Below, piece after piece: positions 13,401 to 24,902 of a DNA stretch of 64,000 bases. Each line of letters begins with the position of its first letter. The stretch's first letter is position 1. Made by a program: the position numbers and the translations under genes. Source of the stretch: Acholoe squamosa (lineage: Eukaryota > Annelida > Polychaeta > Phyllodocida > Polynoidae); the NCBI GenBank assembly GCA_949317995.1, contig OX439038.1, forward strand, positions 62,950,813 through 63,014,812, in the 5' to 3' direction. Under the pieces are notes generated by a model. The model was not told the origin of the DNA. It worked only from the letters and a program-made list of their open reading frames with translations, and ran no database searches.

Positions 13401-16400
13401 AGCACCGCAAACTAACAACATGGGTACCGGTTCAAAGAGTGATCATAAAATCGCGGGAACCAGCGGAAAAATCGTGGTGGTCTGATTGGCCAAGGGGTGG
13501 TCACGTGACTTTTTAATGCTGGCATGCATTACCATGCCAGGGCCCCTTTAAAGCCTTTAACAGAAGCCACAGAAGTTTTGGATGGCCCAGGCTGTCTTCG
13601 GTGGTTAAAGCCTTAAACAGAAGCCACAGAAGTTATGGATTCTGAAGTACTTACTGGGTAGATGCATTAAAAGCCCCTGGTTGTTTATGGCAGAAGCAAT
13701 GTTTTTTTTTTCTATGGCACACTTTGTTCATTGTAATTAGATTATATCTCTATTTGCAGTTGGCCATACTGGAGATGCTGGTTCATAATGGTGCTGATCT
13801 TGATGCAAAAACAAAGAATGGTGAATCTCCCCAGGGTAAGCTTTTAAGCAGTAAGCTTGGATAATAGGTCAATATAACCATACATTATACCAACTTTGGT
13901 TCAGTTAGTTGTCTCTGTAGCATCATCATCTTTCACTTTTTTTTTCTCTTTCTTCAGATATTTGTGAAGAGCCAGAGATGAAACAGAGGATAATTGAACT
14001 GAGAGATGAAATGGAACACAACCGTTCGTCCAAGTCATCAGAGCTTCGGCATCGTAGGAGTCAAAACACAAGAAGGTATGGAAGCTGGTCCATTTATGGC
14101 TCTTCTATACGATATACCTTTTTAATAATAAGTTATTTTTTTATAGATTTATACTCATTGGTGTATCTAGAATTTCTTCAGGCACAAATACACAGTTTTG
14201 TAGAGTGTTTCATTTCTTATCAATATTTACTTTCAATTCCTTTGGGGCTGAATACCTCTGTGGGAATTTAAAGTAGAACAGTATATTGAAATCCGAAGAA
14301 TGCTATTGAGAAAATACAAAGTTAAAAGAAAATTGATCTCAACTTGGACTGGCCTGTTTCATATTTACTTTCTAATTTTGGATAACATAATTTCCTATTA
14401 AAGCTTATATTTCTTAGCCGTAATATTCGAGCAAGCTAGCTTTTGCTGAAGGAGGTGTTTAGTTTCTGTGACATTACACTGCCTTGCATAGAAATAAAAA
14501 TTCAAAGATAAATAGATTTTTTTTTAATATAGATCAATATTAGTCTTTCTAGCAATTATCTCGATTCTTTCCATAAAAACTCCTAAAGGGAGAAAGTAAA
14601 GTTGCTTCTGTATTTTTCGGCTGATATATTATCTCTCAGGAGATTCTTCACTTTCAATATCATGGGATTCCCAGTCACTCTCCACTGTTTAAATCTTCCC
14701 ACTGTTTTTTAGGTTTTTTTACTCATTCACTTTTGGTTTTGTCACAAGGCGGTTCACCTTACGTTCCCTGGAGGCGCATCCCCTGTGCCACCTTCTAACC
14801 CCTGGTTTTCTGGACTCAGGTTTTTCCCTACAATACACAGGGCTGTATCCTCCTTCAACGCTTTTTATCTCCCGTTATCACGTTGTCATTCCCCGGACCT
14901 ATCTCCCATTCCAAATTTACAAGAGGAAGTCATTTGGAGTTGAACCCCAAAACATGCCAGAGCATCATTCTTATCCACGAAGCCTTGCTTGTTTTACAGA
15001 TGTAATAAATATTCCATAACAGGTCATATTTTGAGCATAAACATTGATTTTCAAGATCTATAGTTTTGGTGATTGCCGATTTTTTGGGGTGGTTCTATAC
15101 GAAAATAGTACACCATAAAAGGTGTTTTCATCTCGGCCTGTCGTTCGCACTAAAAATTGAAATGTTCAGCTGATTAGTTACCTATTTAGTTGAGAACATA
15201 GAAAAGACAGCTAAATTGCATAGATTGATAAATGTTTGCCTTGCGAACACGCTGTGCAAGTAGAAATTGTTTTCCTGAGATTGAGATTAAAATAGTCGTG
15301 TGATTTATAGTAGATTTGCCTTTGCATGTGTCACGATCCAGTTGACCTCTCCAATCATATTAATTATCGCCCATTTTTGTCCTTTGAATGTGAATACACC
15401 TCAAGAAGCCACTCACGTGTATGTGTTCTTTTCCAAAAAGATTGATCATTTTAGTCCCGCCACCAATGATAATTCGGTAAGCTACTTATCCCAGTACCTA
15501 CTGGAAACGTTGGTGAAAGGACATATTTGATTGTTGTATATTTGGTGTACAAGGGTTCTAAGGATTTCCAGTCAGTTTGTGGAAGTGTATAGCGGGCATG
15601 GTTTATTGTAAATAAGCTGTGGTAAAAATGGTATTGCAATACCAGTGTCTATTTTCTCAACTTTATTCTGTGGTTGGACTATTTTCCAATAAGGTTTTGA
15701 CGTTATGCCTGTGTAAAAAAAGGTAATATTTGGTTATGGATTTCATTTCAGTTTAGACTTCTCTTATTATTCTCCTTAGAAACTAAAAGTAGTTTACCAT
15801 TTTAGCGTAAAATCTATGTGAAACAAGACCTAGATTTGTTCAGTTTTGGTGATGGAAAACTATCTCAGTTTCAACTATGATAAAAAAATTTAGACATGAA
15901 AAATTATCTTTTATTTTAGTGTGTAAGGTCCAAATTACTATGAACATCTGAACTTTTATTTTCTTCGATTGTATGTGGGGTTGGTTTGTCTCACCTGATT
16001 GCAAGTTGACCTCTTCCAAGATTATGTTTTATATCCCCTTTCAAGTGATTGAAAATTCCTGTTCAAGCACTTTCTCTTCCTCTCTTTTTGCAACTTATCA
16101 ATTTTGATATATGGACCCTTATTCCTGTTCAAGCACTTTCTCTTCCTCTCTTTTTGCAACTTATCAATTTTGATATATGGACCCTTATCCTTCTTAGGAC
16201 AAGTCTAGCTATTGTTTCTTTGAAGTCCATAGTTTTGCTTTGTATACAATGTTCATAACTTCAACTTCATATCCTTCAAGGCCTTCGCAAAAAAATCTGC
16301 TCTTATATATATGCTTCAATGTATGGGCAATTTCAGTTTGATTTCTGGAAAGACTTGATCCTTTTGTCTTTTCGATCAGCTTTTGTATCACATTGAAGCC

Positions 16401-19400
16401 GTGTGTTACAGTTAACATGCTACACAGTATACGAATAACGGGACTCTTCCACCAAACACCAACATTATTCAGAGGCGTAGGAAGCAAATCTTCATTGGGG
16501 GGGCCCAGGGGGTCCCACCCCAGCCACCATAAATAATCGGCTTGAGAGCGCTGGTGTTGATGCATCACTGTATTGGATTTATATTAAAGAATACTCCTTG
16601 ATGGCTTATCTTTAAACAAATCTGCCATTTAGCCTATCTTAATGACATATTTGTCCAATTTGAGTGCTGATCTGTGGGAATCTTGTACATTTTATAGGGG
16701 GGCTTGACACATTTTTTTGGGGGGGCCCAGGCATATTCAGGCCCCACCTCCTCTGTGATTGGGGGGCCCGGGCCCCCCTGCCCCCCCCTTTTCCTACGCC
16801 CCTGTTATTTATCTAGGACCACGAATAAAATTTCCCTCTAATAAATATGGAAAAGATGGCACCAACAGAGTTTTCACTGCAGTTCATAGTTCATAGTTCA
16901 TAGCCCCTAGATATGCATCTCGGAAATAAGACTCGAGGGGTGAGACATGATGCGTTGCCCTCTCGCTCTCTCTGCTTCTTTGTTTCAACTGTTTATAGAA
17001 CTCATCGGCATTGCCTTGATCGCCTCGTTTATTACATTCTTACTAAATTCCAAGTGCCAACTTTTGCTCCTTTTTTATTTGCTTTGGCATAACTCTGCGG
17101 CTATATCATTGACCGAAGATTGGTGGAAAGCACCAGTCACATTTTCCCATGCTTGTAAAAAGTATAGATCTGTCTTTATTTCAGTCATTTGAGGAAGGGT
17201 TGATTATAAATGTGCTAGGATAAACAGCAATCCATTTTCCTTTTTAGCTTTTGCAAACAATTGAAGTTTTTCATGCTGGAAGTTTATTTTTGGAAATATG
17301 GACTGACCTTAAACTAAGATTAAAAGTTTTACGAAGATCAGTTACTAGTTTGGTCTCACCAACATTCGCAATATGTAATTTCGTGTTTCTAACATTAATT
17401 TAACGATTTATCCCTAATATCATGGACTTGCATTAAGACGTTACCTAAAGCTTCAGGTTCCCCCCTAGACTCACAATCATTTAAGTGAACTTTAAGAAAG
17501 TATTATATTGCAAATAAAGGTTTAGCATAGAATCCGAAGCATTCCAGAAAGACCATCGTGGGCTGTTGTACACTAATGCTAATGCTAAATACCTCCTCCT
17601 GATTTACATTCCTTATGATAGAACAACGGAAAATCCCAATAGAATCCGACTACTCAAAGAGCATGTTGCTAACAGGGCCATATGTGTGTTTTGTTTTTCC
17701 TCCTTTACAGCAGTATGATGTCTAATAGCGCCAGTTCCTTGTATAACTCCAACACTTCATTGGCAGGCGATAAGAACCCGTTAAGGTTAGGTTTCAACCG
17801 GCCCAGCAGGTGGCGACCCTGTGCTAACAACATCACTTCCTGTATACTACTCGCCTTTGTTATTCCTTTTGATGTTTCTTTTCCCTTCTGTTTTTAATTC
17901 TTTTCAAGAATAAAAATGACCTTTCCTCTCAATCTAAAAACCCTTTCTACCCACTACTTGCCGACAGTCACCACTGAGCGCTGCTTGCAGTGTGGGAGAG
18001 TCCATGTCTCTTTTGTTGCACTGGTCACTTGGTAGAGTGACCCAAACCAGATGATTGTACACTTGGAGCTACATTGTACTAGTCAGTCCTTGTTTTAACA
18101 CAATAACCCGGGAACAGAGCTGTTACTTACCCATCCTCACTCACTATGTACACTATACCTGAATGGAGCACGGTGCCACTGACCCACTGTGCCTGTCTAC
18201 AATACTGGACCCTGACTGATTAACCTGTATCACAATCCTAATGGACATAATGTAGATAGTGAAAATGTCCTTAGGATGAGTATTTTAACCAAATGTGTCT
18301 TCTTCCTGAAGAAATAGGGTTCTGGGGTAACGCAAGACTGTTGATGTTTTGTTTTTATATATATTTAGGTGGGTCAGTGGTATGGTAAAATACATGATAC
18401 ATGCCTCCTATCTTCGCAGCGTAGGATCAGGTGAAAAAGAGCAAATGACGACTTGAAGGTTTTCAGGTGTCATATCCTCTGTAGGGGATATGTTTTTTTC
18501 TATTGTTAACCACAGGAAAGATCCACTCATAAGGCCTATGAATAAGTTCCTGTCCAAGCGGAGTGGCGTTCATTTTGCCTCCCTCAAATAATGCGAGAGG
18601 GCTGATTGATTTAAGCACATATTCTACTTAAGTCACCCGTCTCCAAATTCCTTATTTTGAACAATCAAAAGCCATTGAATGGACCTCTCTGTTGCAATGC
18701 GGGGAAGTTTATTTCATTTGATTGCGTCATGAACTAGCATTCAAACCTCCTGACGAGCCAAATAACAATCTAAAAGAAATGGTCCAAATGGGCTCATTTC
18801 CCAGTTGGCTTTAGTGAAATAATAGCTTCAATCTAAAAACTACTGAAAACACCGTGGTCAGGTTGATTTTACTGATTGGACACACTGTACAATAGTAACG
18901 CAGAAATTGGTTCAGTGAGCATCTAAAGAATTTGTAGAATTGAGTTCAGAGACCAGAACAGAAATTAGACATTTGTTCACAAAAACTGACCATGATAGAT
19001 AATTAAGCAGGCACAAACTAGTTGATTTGTTCAAAGTAGTTATGATATCCCAACCCGCTGACTCTTGGCCAGCTATCAGACCACTGCCAACCAAAATGTA
19101 CATACAGTGTATATATATATTATTACGACAATGAGTGTGTTTTATTGACCTTGTGGACAGGAATACCCATTTTCGACAAACTTTTTAATACTCATTCCCT
19201 TGCTTTCCTGAGAATATTATATTATCTGTGATTTGCATATTTCTCCTAACATACCTGCTTTATTTATAACAACAGATAGTCTTCTATGCAAAGTAGATAC
19301 TTGTGTTATTGTTATGTACAAAACAGACCTCAGTACAAAGCAGAATATTAGTGGAATTAAGGTCAGAATTTGGCCATTTTGTATAACCCTAAGAATACTA

Positions 19401-22400
19401 CATTCAATCACATAATACAACACAGTTGGGTCATTTTCCTATTTATGAACCAGGTTCATAGATATGGGTTTATTTCAAAACTCTTCTTTCTTTGGGTAAA
19501 TGCGTGATCGGTTACAACAATGAAGCACTATCTCAAACACTTTAAGATGTACAGGGGGCCTTACTTGTCCAAAACAATCTCTTGTAGAACTTCAGAGCAT
19601 TCCAATTGGCCCCCATCGCATTCGGCTTCCAGGCAAGTATCTTGACACCTACAGTGCTGCTCCCTGGTGTCATCGTGCTGTACCTACAGCTTCCACTCGC
19701 CAGGGGGCAGACATAGAGTGAATTAGGCACTTTTAGAGTCCCTCCTGCTTGGTTTCCCTGAGATTCTACCATTCTCATATTCCCTACCTCTCTGCTTCCA
19801 ACCACCCTGAGACCTCACACCTTTCTATAAGAATGATATGCCTAGCACTGTTTGGCATTTTTTTTTATTACTACCATGTTGATTAAGCTGTGTTACATGA
19901 CTGCCACATTGGTGTGTGGTATAGTTATTCACTCTGCACCTACCTGAAAGCCCTCTAAAACACGATTCGTATTGGTGATTAGACAGCACAATTCTAGATA
20001 AGTAAGGTTTGGAAAAAATATAAGAAAATGGCAGTGGTGTCTTTTTATAGGCTGCAATATGATAAATGGAAGTATTTTCTTTGTTTGGTTGCAGCATTGC
20101 CCAAGCTAATTTATCCATAGATATCACCGTCTTTTTAGAAAAAGAATCATGGATATTCTAAGGCCCAGAGTGTGTTGTGCTCTATATCAATTGCTTGCCA
20201 TTCTTGATGATGAAATACCTTACACTACCGATGAAAAACTTCTTGAAGCTAGCTCCTTCCAATCAACACACAACAAAAGACCATAAAGGTTATTCAGCAA
20301 CCAGGAGAACAGATGTCTTTCCCTTACAAATATCAACTGACCCCAGTTGACCTTGTCTCCTGACTTCCTCTTAAGCAATTTTACCCCAAATGAATGCCAT
20401 TGGATGCTTGAAACCAGCCAGTTTCTCAAATATCCATGGTGGCTGAAGAGGTGTGGGTGACCTTCAGAGGAAAGATCTTCTTTATATCCTGCCTTACATA
20501 CTTGCAAAGCTTAAAATGGAGACAAGGGGCAATTATAGAGAAAGTTTGCCCCCTGTATCTCTTTTGCTTTATCTTGAAACAAATGGGATATTAGACATAT
20601 ATGTAGGTTTATACTTAGATTGGTGGTGGGGACCATTATTAGTCCTTCCTGTAGTAGAATAGTTATAATGTAATAGTCAGAGGCCAAGCCTCAAGTTACA
20701 AGTTATATAAAGGGAATGCTGTACGATATGGAACACTGCACATCAGGTTTCAATGTGCATTTACAAACTAAATAATATGCCTTATAGACGACCAGATGTA
20801 AGCATCTCTACGATGTTGTGAACTTGGTATGGTTCTGCTCTCAATGTAATTGTTAAACATGTAAAGTGGAGGAGAGAAGTTAATAAAATTAGTTTAGCTG
20901 TGCATCTCACAATAGAAATATAATGTGCATCTGTGTATAACTATATTTGAACTAGTTAGAGACTTGAGATTTCCTTCTACATGTATATGGATATAAAAGA
21001 TATGGGCTGCCAACTATATTTCTGTCTTAAAATAGTTCCATTTCTATGTATATTGTTGATGCGGCAGAGATGCCACTTTTCCAAAATTTCTGGAAATCAC
21101 TGTTTCTTCTTAGGCCACTCCAAAAAAAAACTTGTTTCTCATCACCGCCCTCGTCAGAAAACCCACCATTTGAGTTTGTTTTGTTTTTTAGAGAGAATTT
21201 TCTGAGAAAAATGTATCAAACAATGAGCAGAAGTAGTCAAGTTTGGTACAAAATGAAAGCTTATTGTCCAGGGAATGCAGCTGGCTATCAATAATAGACA
21301 TTATCACACTTAAATTGTTGTTTTTCTTACACCCGGCCGTTCACGATGCACCCACAATGCATTCACTCAAATTCTTATGGAAAAGCAAAAAGAACAAAAA
21401 AAACTAGAATCTTCCCTCGTCACTTTTTTCATGACTTGGTGATGAGAAACAAGTTTTTTTTGGAGTAGCCTTTCTCCCGAAGATTTCCATATCAAGTTAG
21501 GCTAGAAAACCTTTCAAAATCAGATGTGTTCCAAGTTTGGTTGATCAGACAGTCGCATCTCTGAATGCATGCATTATCAATGGAACTATGGCTGTTAGGG
21601 GCTCTGTATTATTACTATGGTTTATGGGTATCAGCCGCACAACTATGGCTATGTGGGGGCCTATATCAGACTGGAGCCAGTAGGGTGGGGTGTGATGTTC
21701 CAGCTCTAATAGCACGTGTGACTGGTGGCAAGTGGGTACCAAGGGAGCTGCTCTATTCACTCCCTTGAACTGCTCCCCTGCAGGAAGTCTACCGTCGGTG
21801 GTCAATGCTCTCACTCTCTCCTCTTCGTCTTCTACTCCTACTACCGTAAATCCTCGCGTATAAGACGCGGCTTTTACACTGAAATTACACCCCCTGTGTC
21901 CTATAAGATCTAGCTTAACTGAGCGTGCGTCTTATATGCGAGGTTCTTACACTATAGAACAGTACTAAAATGACCAAAAGTTGACTCCAGATACATCCTA
22001 TCTGATTTAGCCTAAGTCAGGGTGCGTCCTTTACGCGAGGGGCGTCCTATATTTATGCGAGGATTTACGGTACTTGATGGTGGTGGTAAATATTTTCCAG
22101 CATGGGTATATTAGTAACAAATGTGACACCTTCTAGCAGCTCATTGGCCAACAACAGCAGCAACACATACAGAACATCTGGATTCCACTGGAGCCGATTG
22201 TTTTCATCGGACCACTTATTCCCTGATCCCTTAGTCAATCGCTATTATTATTTATTTTTAGGTTTGATTCTTGTTAAATAATTATGTGGAAAATCATATG
22301 AAGATATTACCTTTGGTGGAATCCATGTTTGTTGTGAAACCTGAGAAGCATATATACAGGGTGGTGTACCATGGCCCATTTGTAGTTTACCTGTAATTTA

Positions 22401-24902
22401 CTTGTAGGGAATACCTGTGTTTTAACCCAACAGGTGACCAGCATTGTCTAGATGGTGGAGGTGATTTTGCAGCTAAATTCTACCAATGTTTATTTTCACA
22501 TGCCTACACAATACAGCTTCATCTGTTAAAATGCATATTGCTTGGGTGAAGGGTACTAGTCCTCTGCATATGATAAATAATAGGCATATAGGGGAAAATG
22601 AAAGATCTGGCAACTGTGCATCTATTGCCTACAGAGTTATTGAAATGCCAAATGGAACTATAGATTAGCTGCAAGCTGAAGGCCCCATTTCACAGGTTTG
22701 AGAAAACTGAAGGGGTCACACATTGAATGGTATGGTTGGCTTTGAACTCCTAACCCTTCCTAAACTTTATGCAGTGTATTTCCTTCTTTAAAGCCAGCTT
22801 CTAAATCCCCATCTCCCTTTTTGATAAATCTCATCTGTACTCATCATGTGCACTATTATCTTGATGGTTGCACCTGATGGGTAATGAGAATGATGATTGT
22901 GATGATGATATCTGAGAATGGTGATACTAGAGATGATGATGATCGCATGATGGTTCCATCTCGTGTAGCATGCCTCTCGTGTGCGTCCCATCTACTCCAC
23001 TCACTCGGTCAGTCATTCTCACAGCGTCCCCTAATGGTGGCACTACACCCTTCCAAAATGTCTTTCCCTGAGCGGCACGATTGTGCATTACCCACATACA
23101 CGTTGAAATATATTAAGAGTAAGCAAGGCCATAAGAAAGCCACACAATACATTTAAGAAAACCCCACCCTAGGAAGTTGAAGAATTGTCACACATTGGCT
23201 AGAGCTGTGCTTTATGCAAGCATTTACCCACCTTCTCACACCCAAGCCTTAGCAGTGGAAGGTGATGTTGGGATACGTGGATAGAATGACTAGAATCTAA
23301 CATTGCTAACAGTTGCACTTACTTCTTCATTTTATGTGTGATTTCATTTCCTTGTTTTATTTAATTTCTTTTCTCACTAAAATACATATCAAGAGTACGT
23401 TGATTTCACCGATTTTTCAAACAGTCTTACTTGATTAGAGTGTGATATGTTTTGTAACATTATGTCATTCTGTATGTTAATTAATGATGGATTTATGACA
23501 ACTTAAGCGTTATAGATTGCTAGCTAAGTAAACCTATGTTATCGTAAAGAAATATTTCCTTTTCAAAGTGAACTGCATCAAGTATGAAAATACAAAATTT
23601 CTCCTACCAACGCAGGCCGAAGACAGAATACCACTTTCCTAAAATAGCCAACATGCTTTATACATGTTGTTAAACATTTTAATCTCCTTGTTGCAGTGCA
23701 TCTGTGCGGCGCACAAGTATGCGAGACAAGTCAGCCATTTCGTGGAAGGAAGCGCGTGAAGAGGCCAAAATGATGCGGTCATCTGCTGCTTCAGATGAAG
23801 AAGAGGAAGACAACAATGCCAACAAACCTAAGAGGTCTTCACAAGAAACCCCTAATGCACTCAGCCCACCTGCCCCTACAACCCCTACCATTACCCCTGC
23901 AGAACCACCATCACCACCAGCCAGCACTATATCACTGCCCAAAATGGAACAGACTGACTCCTCAAACAAACCAGTGGTAGGTTTCCCTATTTTGAATTTA
24001 AACAAAAAGAACTTACCCTACAGGAAAGAATCCAATACAAAGTTTCCATAAGCAATAAGGGAATGCTGATGGTTTGAACTAAACACCCTTTGGGATAAAA
24101 GATATTGCCCTCTAAGTCTACCTTCTCTTCTCTTCTTTTTAAGAGTAGTTTGATGTTGTAGATACACAATGAATATTATGCAACTTCTATATTGGGAATT
24201 AACCTTATGCCAGTCAGTTTGTAAGTTTTCTTCTAATTCACTCTTCAGATAATTGAGGAGCTAAAAGACAATATGCCTGCCACCAACATCGATGATGTAA
24301 CGCTACATGTCAAGCGTGGCTCTGATGCTATGCCTCCATCTATTACTCGTGACTCAATTGGCATAATGTTGGATGAGAAGGAGCGTGAGCGACAGAAGAA
24401 TGAGGCAAATGCTACATGCAACAGCTCAGAAGTGAGTAGCCGGGACTCAACACTAGGACACTCAGTTGCACCCCCAGCTGCCTCACATGCACAACCGCTC
24501 TCTCCAACAGGTGATGTAGTCGGCGTGCGGGCACGCGGCTACCCAGCACCACCTCCACCCCATGCAGGAACATTGGCTGATCTGAAGAAACAGCGGCAAC
24601 AACAGTTACAGAATCAACTCCAGAAGTCCAAGAGTGGCCTCAGCATTGACATGGCCTCCAGCAATGGAAATGGTTCATTGCCACAAAATGGCCACTCTCC
24701 TAATCTTTCTATGTCTGGGCGTTCATCGCCGGCCAACACTGGTGGTGGTAGCAACAGTGGTAACACAACACCAACTGGTAGCGGTCCCATGTACTTTCCT
24801 CCACCCCCGAACGGGGAGCCACCCAAACATCGATTTACAGCCAGCCATCCGAGTGAGATCGTTGGAGACAACGGCAAACAAAACTGTTGTATCATTCTAT
24901 AG
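1330..24902 (+). CDS. PPP1R16: PPP1R16A/B-like (MYPT3/TIMAP) protein phosphatase 1 regulatory subunit, 3' seven exons
   Basis: Seen: seven GT-AG exons at 1330-1454, 10052-10177, 13760-13835, 13958-14075, 17711-17785, 23697-23976 and 24249-24902 join in one frame for 483 residues. In order they carry a linker (VTQELIDE), two ankyrin repeats (AAANGYIQVVEFLLD; HAAACWGQ, then LEMLVHNGADL), a basic helical stretch, a Ser/Pro-rich region with RRTS, a LADLKKQR motif and a C-terminal CIIL. Known of the family: PPP1R16 proteins are MYPT relatives that target PP1 catalytic subunit; the KVxF motif and first ankyrin repeats lie at the N terminus, here left of the window, and the C-terminal CAAX box is prenylated to anchor the protein to the plasma membrane. 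Inferred: a membrane-anchored PP1 targeting subunit. The exon order, linker, LADLK motif and CAAX end identify the PPP1R16 subfamily over MYPT1/2; A cannot be told from B. Confidence 0.9.
2361..2656. mobile_element. MITE with AGGGAGTGATCATTTTTT termini and poly-G/C interior
   Basis: Left end AGGGAGTGATCATTTTTT and right end AAAAAATGATCACTCCCT are near-perfect inverted repeats of about 20 bp. The interior repeats the phrase ggtcaaggggt-gaaaaat with runs of C or G. The element at 33297-33582 has the same layout. No coding capacity. Confidence 0.65.
4241..4604. mobile_element. MITE with AGGCCTAAAAAA termini
   Basis: Starts AGGCCTAAAAAAAA...TTGTGTTCAGGTA and ends TACCTGAACACAAG...TTTTTTTAGGCCT, so both ends and the subterminal 13 bp are inverted copies. 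The interior repeats cccgacctaccctat phrases; similar phrases recur at 10530-10860. Confidence 0.65.
4930..5760. repeat. Degenerate tandem array, units of about 70-90 bp, key phrase aggtgccacaccc
   Basis: Successive units read ctactggagt, then tgctctttcctatatagga, then gtttttaggtgccacaccc, then gacctttatagg, with drift. More units occur at 8160-8340, and inverted phrases near 4020-4045. Confidence 0.6.
6121..7786. repeat. Cluster of foldback elements with TGTTACTCCCTGCTCAAAA termini
   Basis: TGTTACTCCCTGCTCAAAA opens at 6121 and closes inverted at about 6484-6501; a new copy opens at 6503; further copies or inverted copies lie near 6672, 7036, 7412, 7586 and 7765. The clearest pairs are 6121-6501 and 7586-7780. 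Non-coding. Confidence 0.6.
10052..10177 (+). CDS. PPP1R16: PPP1R16 exon: ankyrin repeat core
   Basis: Acceptor ttcttctccag and donor gtgagt bound 42 whole codons. The exon holds an almost complete ankyrin repeat (LHIAAANGY...VEFLLDQHVNLDIRD) and the first helix of the next (IHAAACWGQ). Confidence 0.9.
13343..13630. repeat. Direct repeats of an agaagccacagaagttttgg unit
   Basis: The phrase agaagccacagaagttttgg plus the following tgtcttcggtggttaaa occurs at 13345, again at about 13563, and partly at about 13620, flanking the TTAA element. This points to local segmental duplication around the insertion. Confidence 0.55.
13388..13551. mobile_element. TTAA-flanked short element, copy A
   Basis: TTAAAGGGG at the left and CCCCTTTAA at the right flank about 155 bp containing accgcaaactaacaacatgg and tggcatgcattaccatgcc. 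TTAA on both sides is the target duplication typical of piggyBac-type elements. A close copy is at 44354-44512 and a diverged one at about 13197-13342. Confidence 0.6.
13760..13835 (+). CDS. PPP1R16: PPP1R16 exon: end of last ankyrin repeat
   Basis: 76 nt between tatttgcag and gtaagc. It encodes LAILEMLVHNGADLDAKTK, the second half of an ankyrin repeat, and ends in phase 1. Confidence 0.85.
13958..14075 (+). CDS. PPP1R16: PPP1R16 exon: helical region after the ankyrin repeats
   Basis: 118 nt between tcttcag and gtatgg. The split Asp codon restores the family motif (DICEEPEMKQRIIELRDEM), a charged helix with a basic end (RHRRSQNTRR). Confidence 0.85.
16055..16186. repeat. Near-perfect 66-bp tandem duplication
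   Basis: The unit starting attcctgttcaagcactttc occurs at 16055 and again at 16121, with no difference noticed over the full period, so the duplication is recent. Confidence 0.85.
16470..16804. mobile_element. MITE with CAGAGGCGTAGGAA termini, hAT-like
   Basis: Left end CAGAGGCGTAGGAA and right end TTCCTACGCCCCTG are inverted repeats of about 14 bp; the interior is rich in gggggcccagg. Ends of the form CAGNGGCGTAG...CTACGCCCCTG are typical of hAT-derived MITEs in animals. The flanking 8-mers match only in part. Confidence 0.65.
17711..17785 (+). CDS. PPP1R16: PPP1R16 75-nt Ser-rich exon, possible cassette
   Basis: 75 nt between cctcctttacag and gttagg, phase 2 on both sides, encoding a Ser/Asn-rich stretch (SSMMSNSASSLYNSNTSLAG). 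It can be skipped without changing frame: the previous exon then joins the next one to give RR-S-A-S-V-RR. It was called from splice sites and phase, not from strong homology, so confidence is lower. Confidence 0.6.
21092..21488. mobile_element. Foldback element, about 50-bp arms
   Basis: Left arm GGAAATC...GGCCACTCC then a run of A and cttgtttctcatcacc; right arm ggtgatgagaaacaag, a run of T, then GGAGTAGCC...GATTTCC. The arms are inverted copies with a few mismatches. No coding content. Confidence 0.65.
21842..22072. mobile_element. TACCGTAAATC MITE (tataagacgc family), copy 1
   Basis: Begins TACCGTAAATCCTCGCG and ends inverted GCGAGGATTTACGGTA. The interior repeats forms of cgtataagacgc in both orientations. 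Same family as 28828-29064 and 43380-43617. Confidence 0.75.
23697..23976 (+). CDS. PPP1R16: PPP1R16 exon: phosphosite and Ser/Pro-rich region
   Basis: 280 nt between ttgttgcag and gtaggt. It opens with SVRRTSMRDKS, a basophilic-kinase site of the RRxS type at the place where TIMAP and MYPT3 carry PKA-type sites, then an acidic stretch (DEEEED) and a Pro/Thr-rich low-complexity segment. Confidence 0.85.
24249..24902 (+). CDS. PPP1R16: PPP1R16 terminal exon with CAAX box
   Basis: Acceptor ctcttcag, then 217 codons to TAG. It contains LADLKKQRQQQLQNQL, a family motif, a Gly/Ser/Asn-rich spacer and the end NCCIIL. The last four residues CIIL form a CAAX box; a terminal Leu favours geranylgeranylation, and the Cys just before it could be palmitoylated (both inferred from general prenylation rules). 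Confidence 0.9.
   Translation: MIEELKDNMPATNIDDVTLHVKRGSDAMPPSITRDSIGIMLDEKERERQKNEANATCNSSEVSSRDSTLGHSVAPPAASHAQPLSPTGDVVGVRARGYPAPPPPHAGTLADLKKQRQQQLQNQLQKSKSGLSIDMASSNGNGSLPQNGHSPNLSMSGRSSPANTGGGSNSGNTTPTGSGPMYFPPPPNGEPPKHRFTASHPSEIVGDNGKQNCCIIL

Larger units (their letters stand above)
10178..13759. other. PPP1R16 intron with dispersed repeats
   Basis: No exon seen. A dispersed repeat built on gcatcatgatg, accaatgggc and ggtgtatcaaccctgtag phrases occupies parts of 10180-10510 and 11980-12130 and recurs at about 25790-25930. TTAA-flanked elements lie at 13197-13551. Confidence 0.5.
14076..17710. other. PPP1R16 intron
   Basis: AT-rich. It contains the 66-bp tandem duplication at 16055-16186 and a MITE at 16470-16804; nothing else recognised. 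Confidence 0.5.
17786..23696. other. PPP1R16 intron
   Basis: 5.9 kb without a recognised exon. Contains the inverted-repeat element 21092-21488 and the MITE 21842-22072. ORFs of 60-100 codons on both strands show no family features. Confidence 0.5.

Noticed and set aside
16049-16258. ORF with duplicated LSLPLFLQLINFDIWTL peptide
   Set aside because: Produced by the 66-bp tandem duplication (a multiple of three); no gene evidence around it.
16209-16568. 119-codon - strand ORF
   Set aside because: Crosses a MITE end and has no conserved features.
23679-24005. 108-codon antisense ORF
   Set aside because: Shadow of the PPP1R16 phosphosite exon; Ser/Leu runs come from the acidic and proline-rich codons of the true strand.
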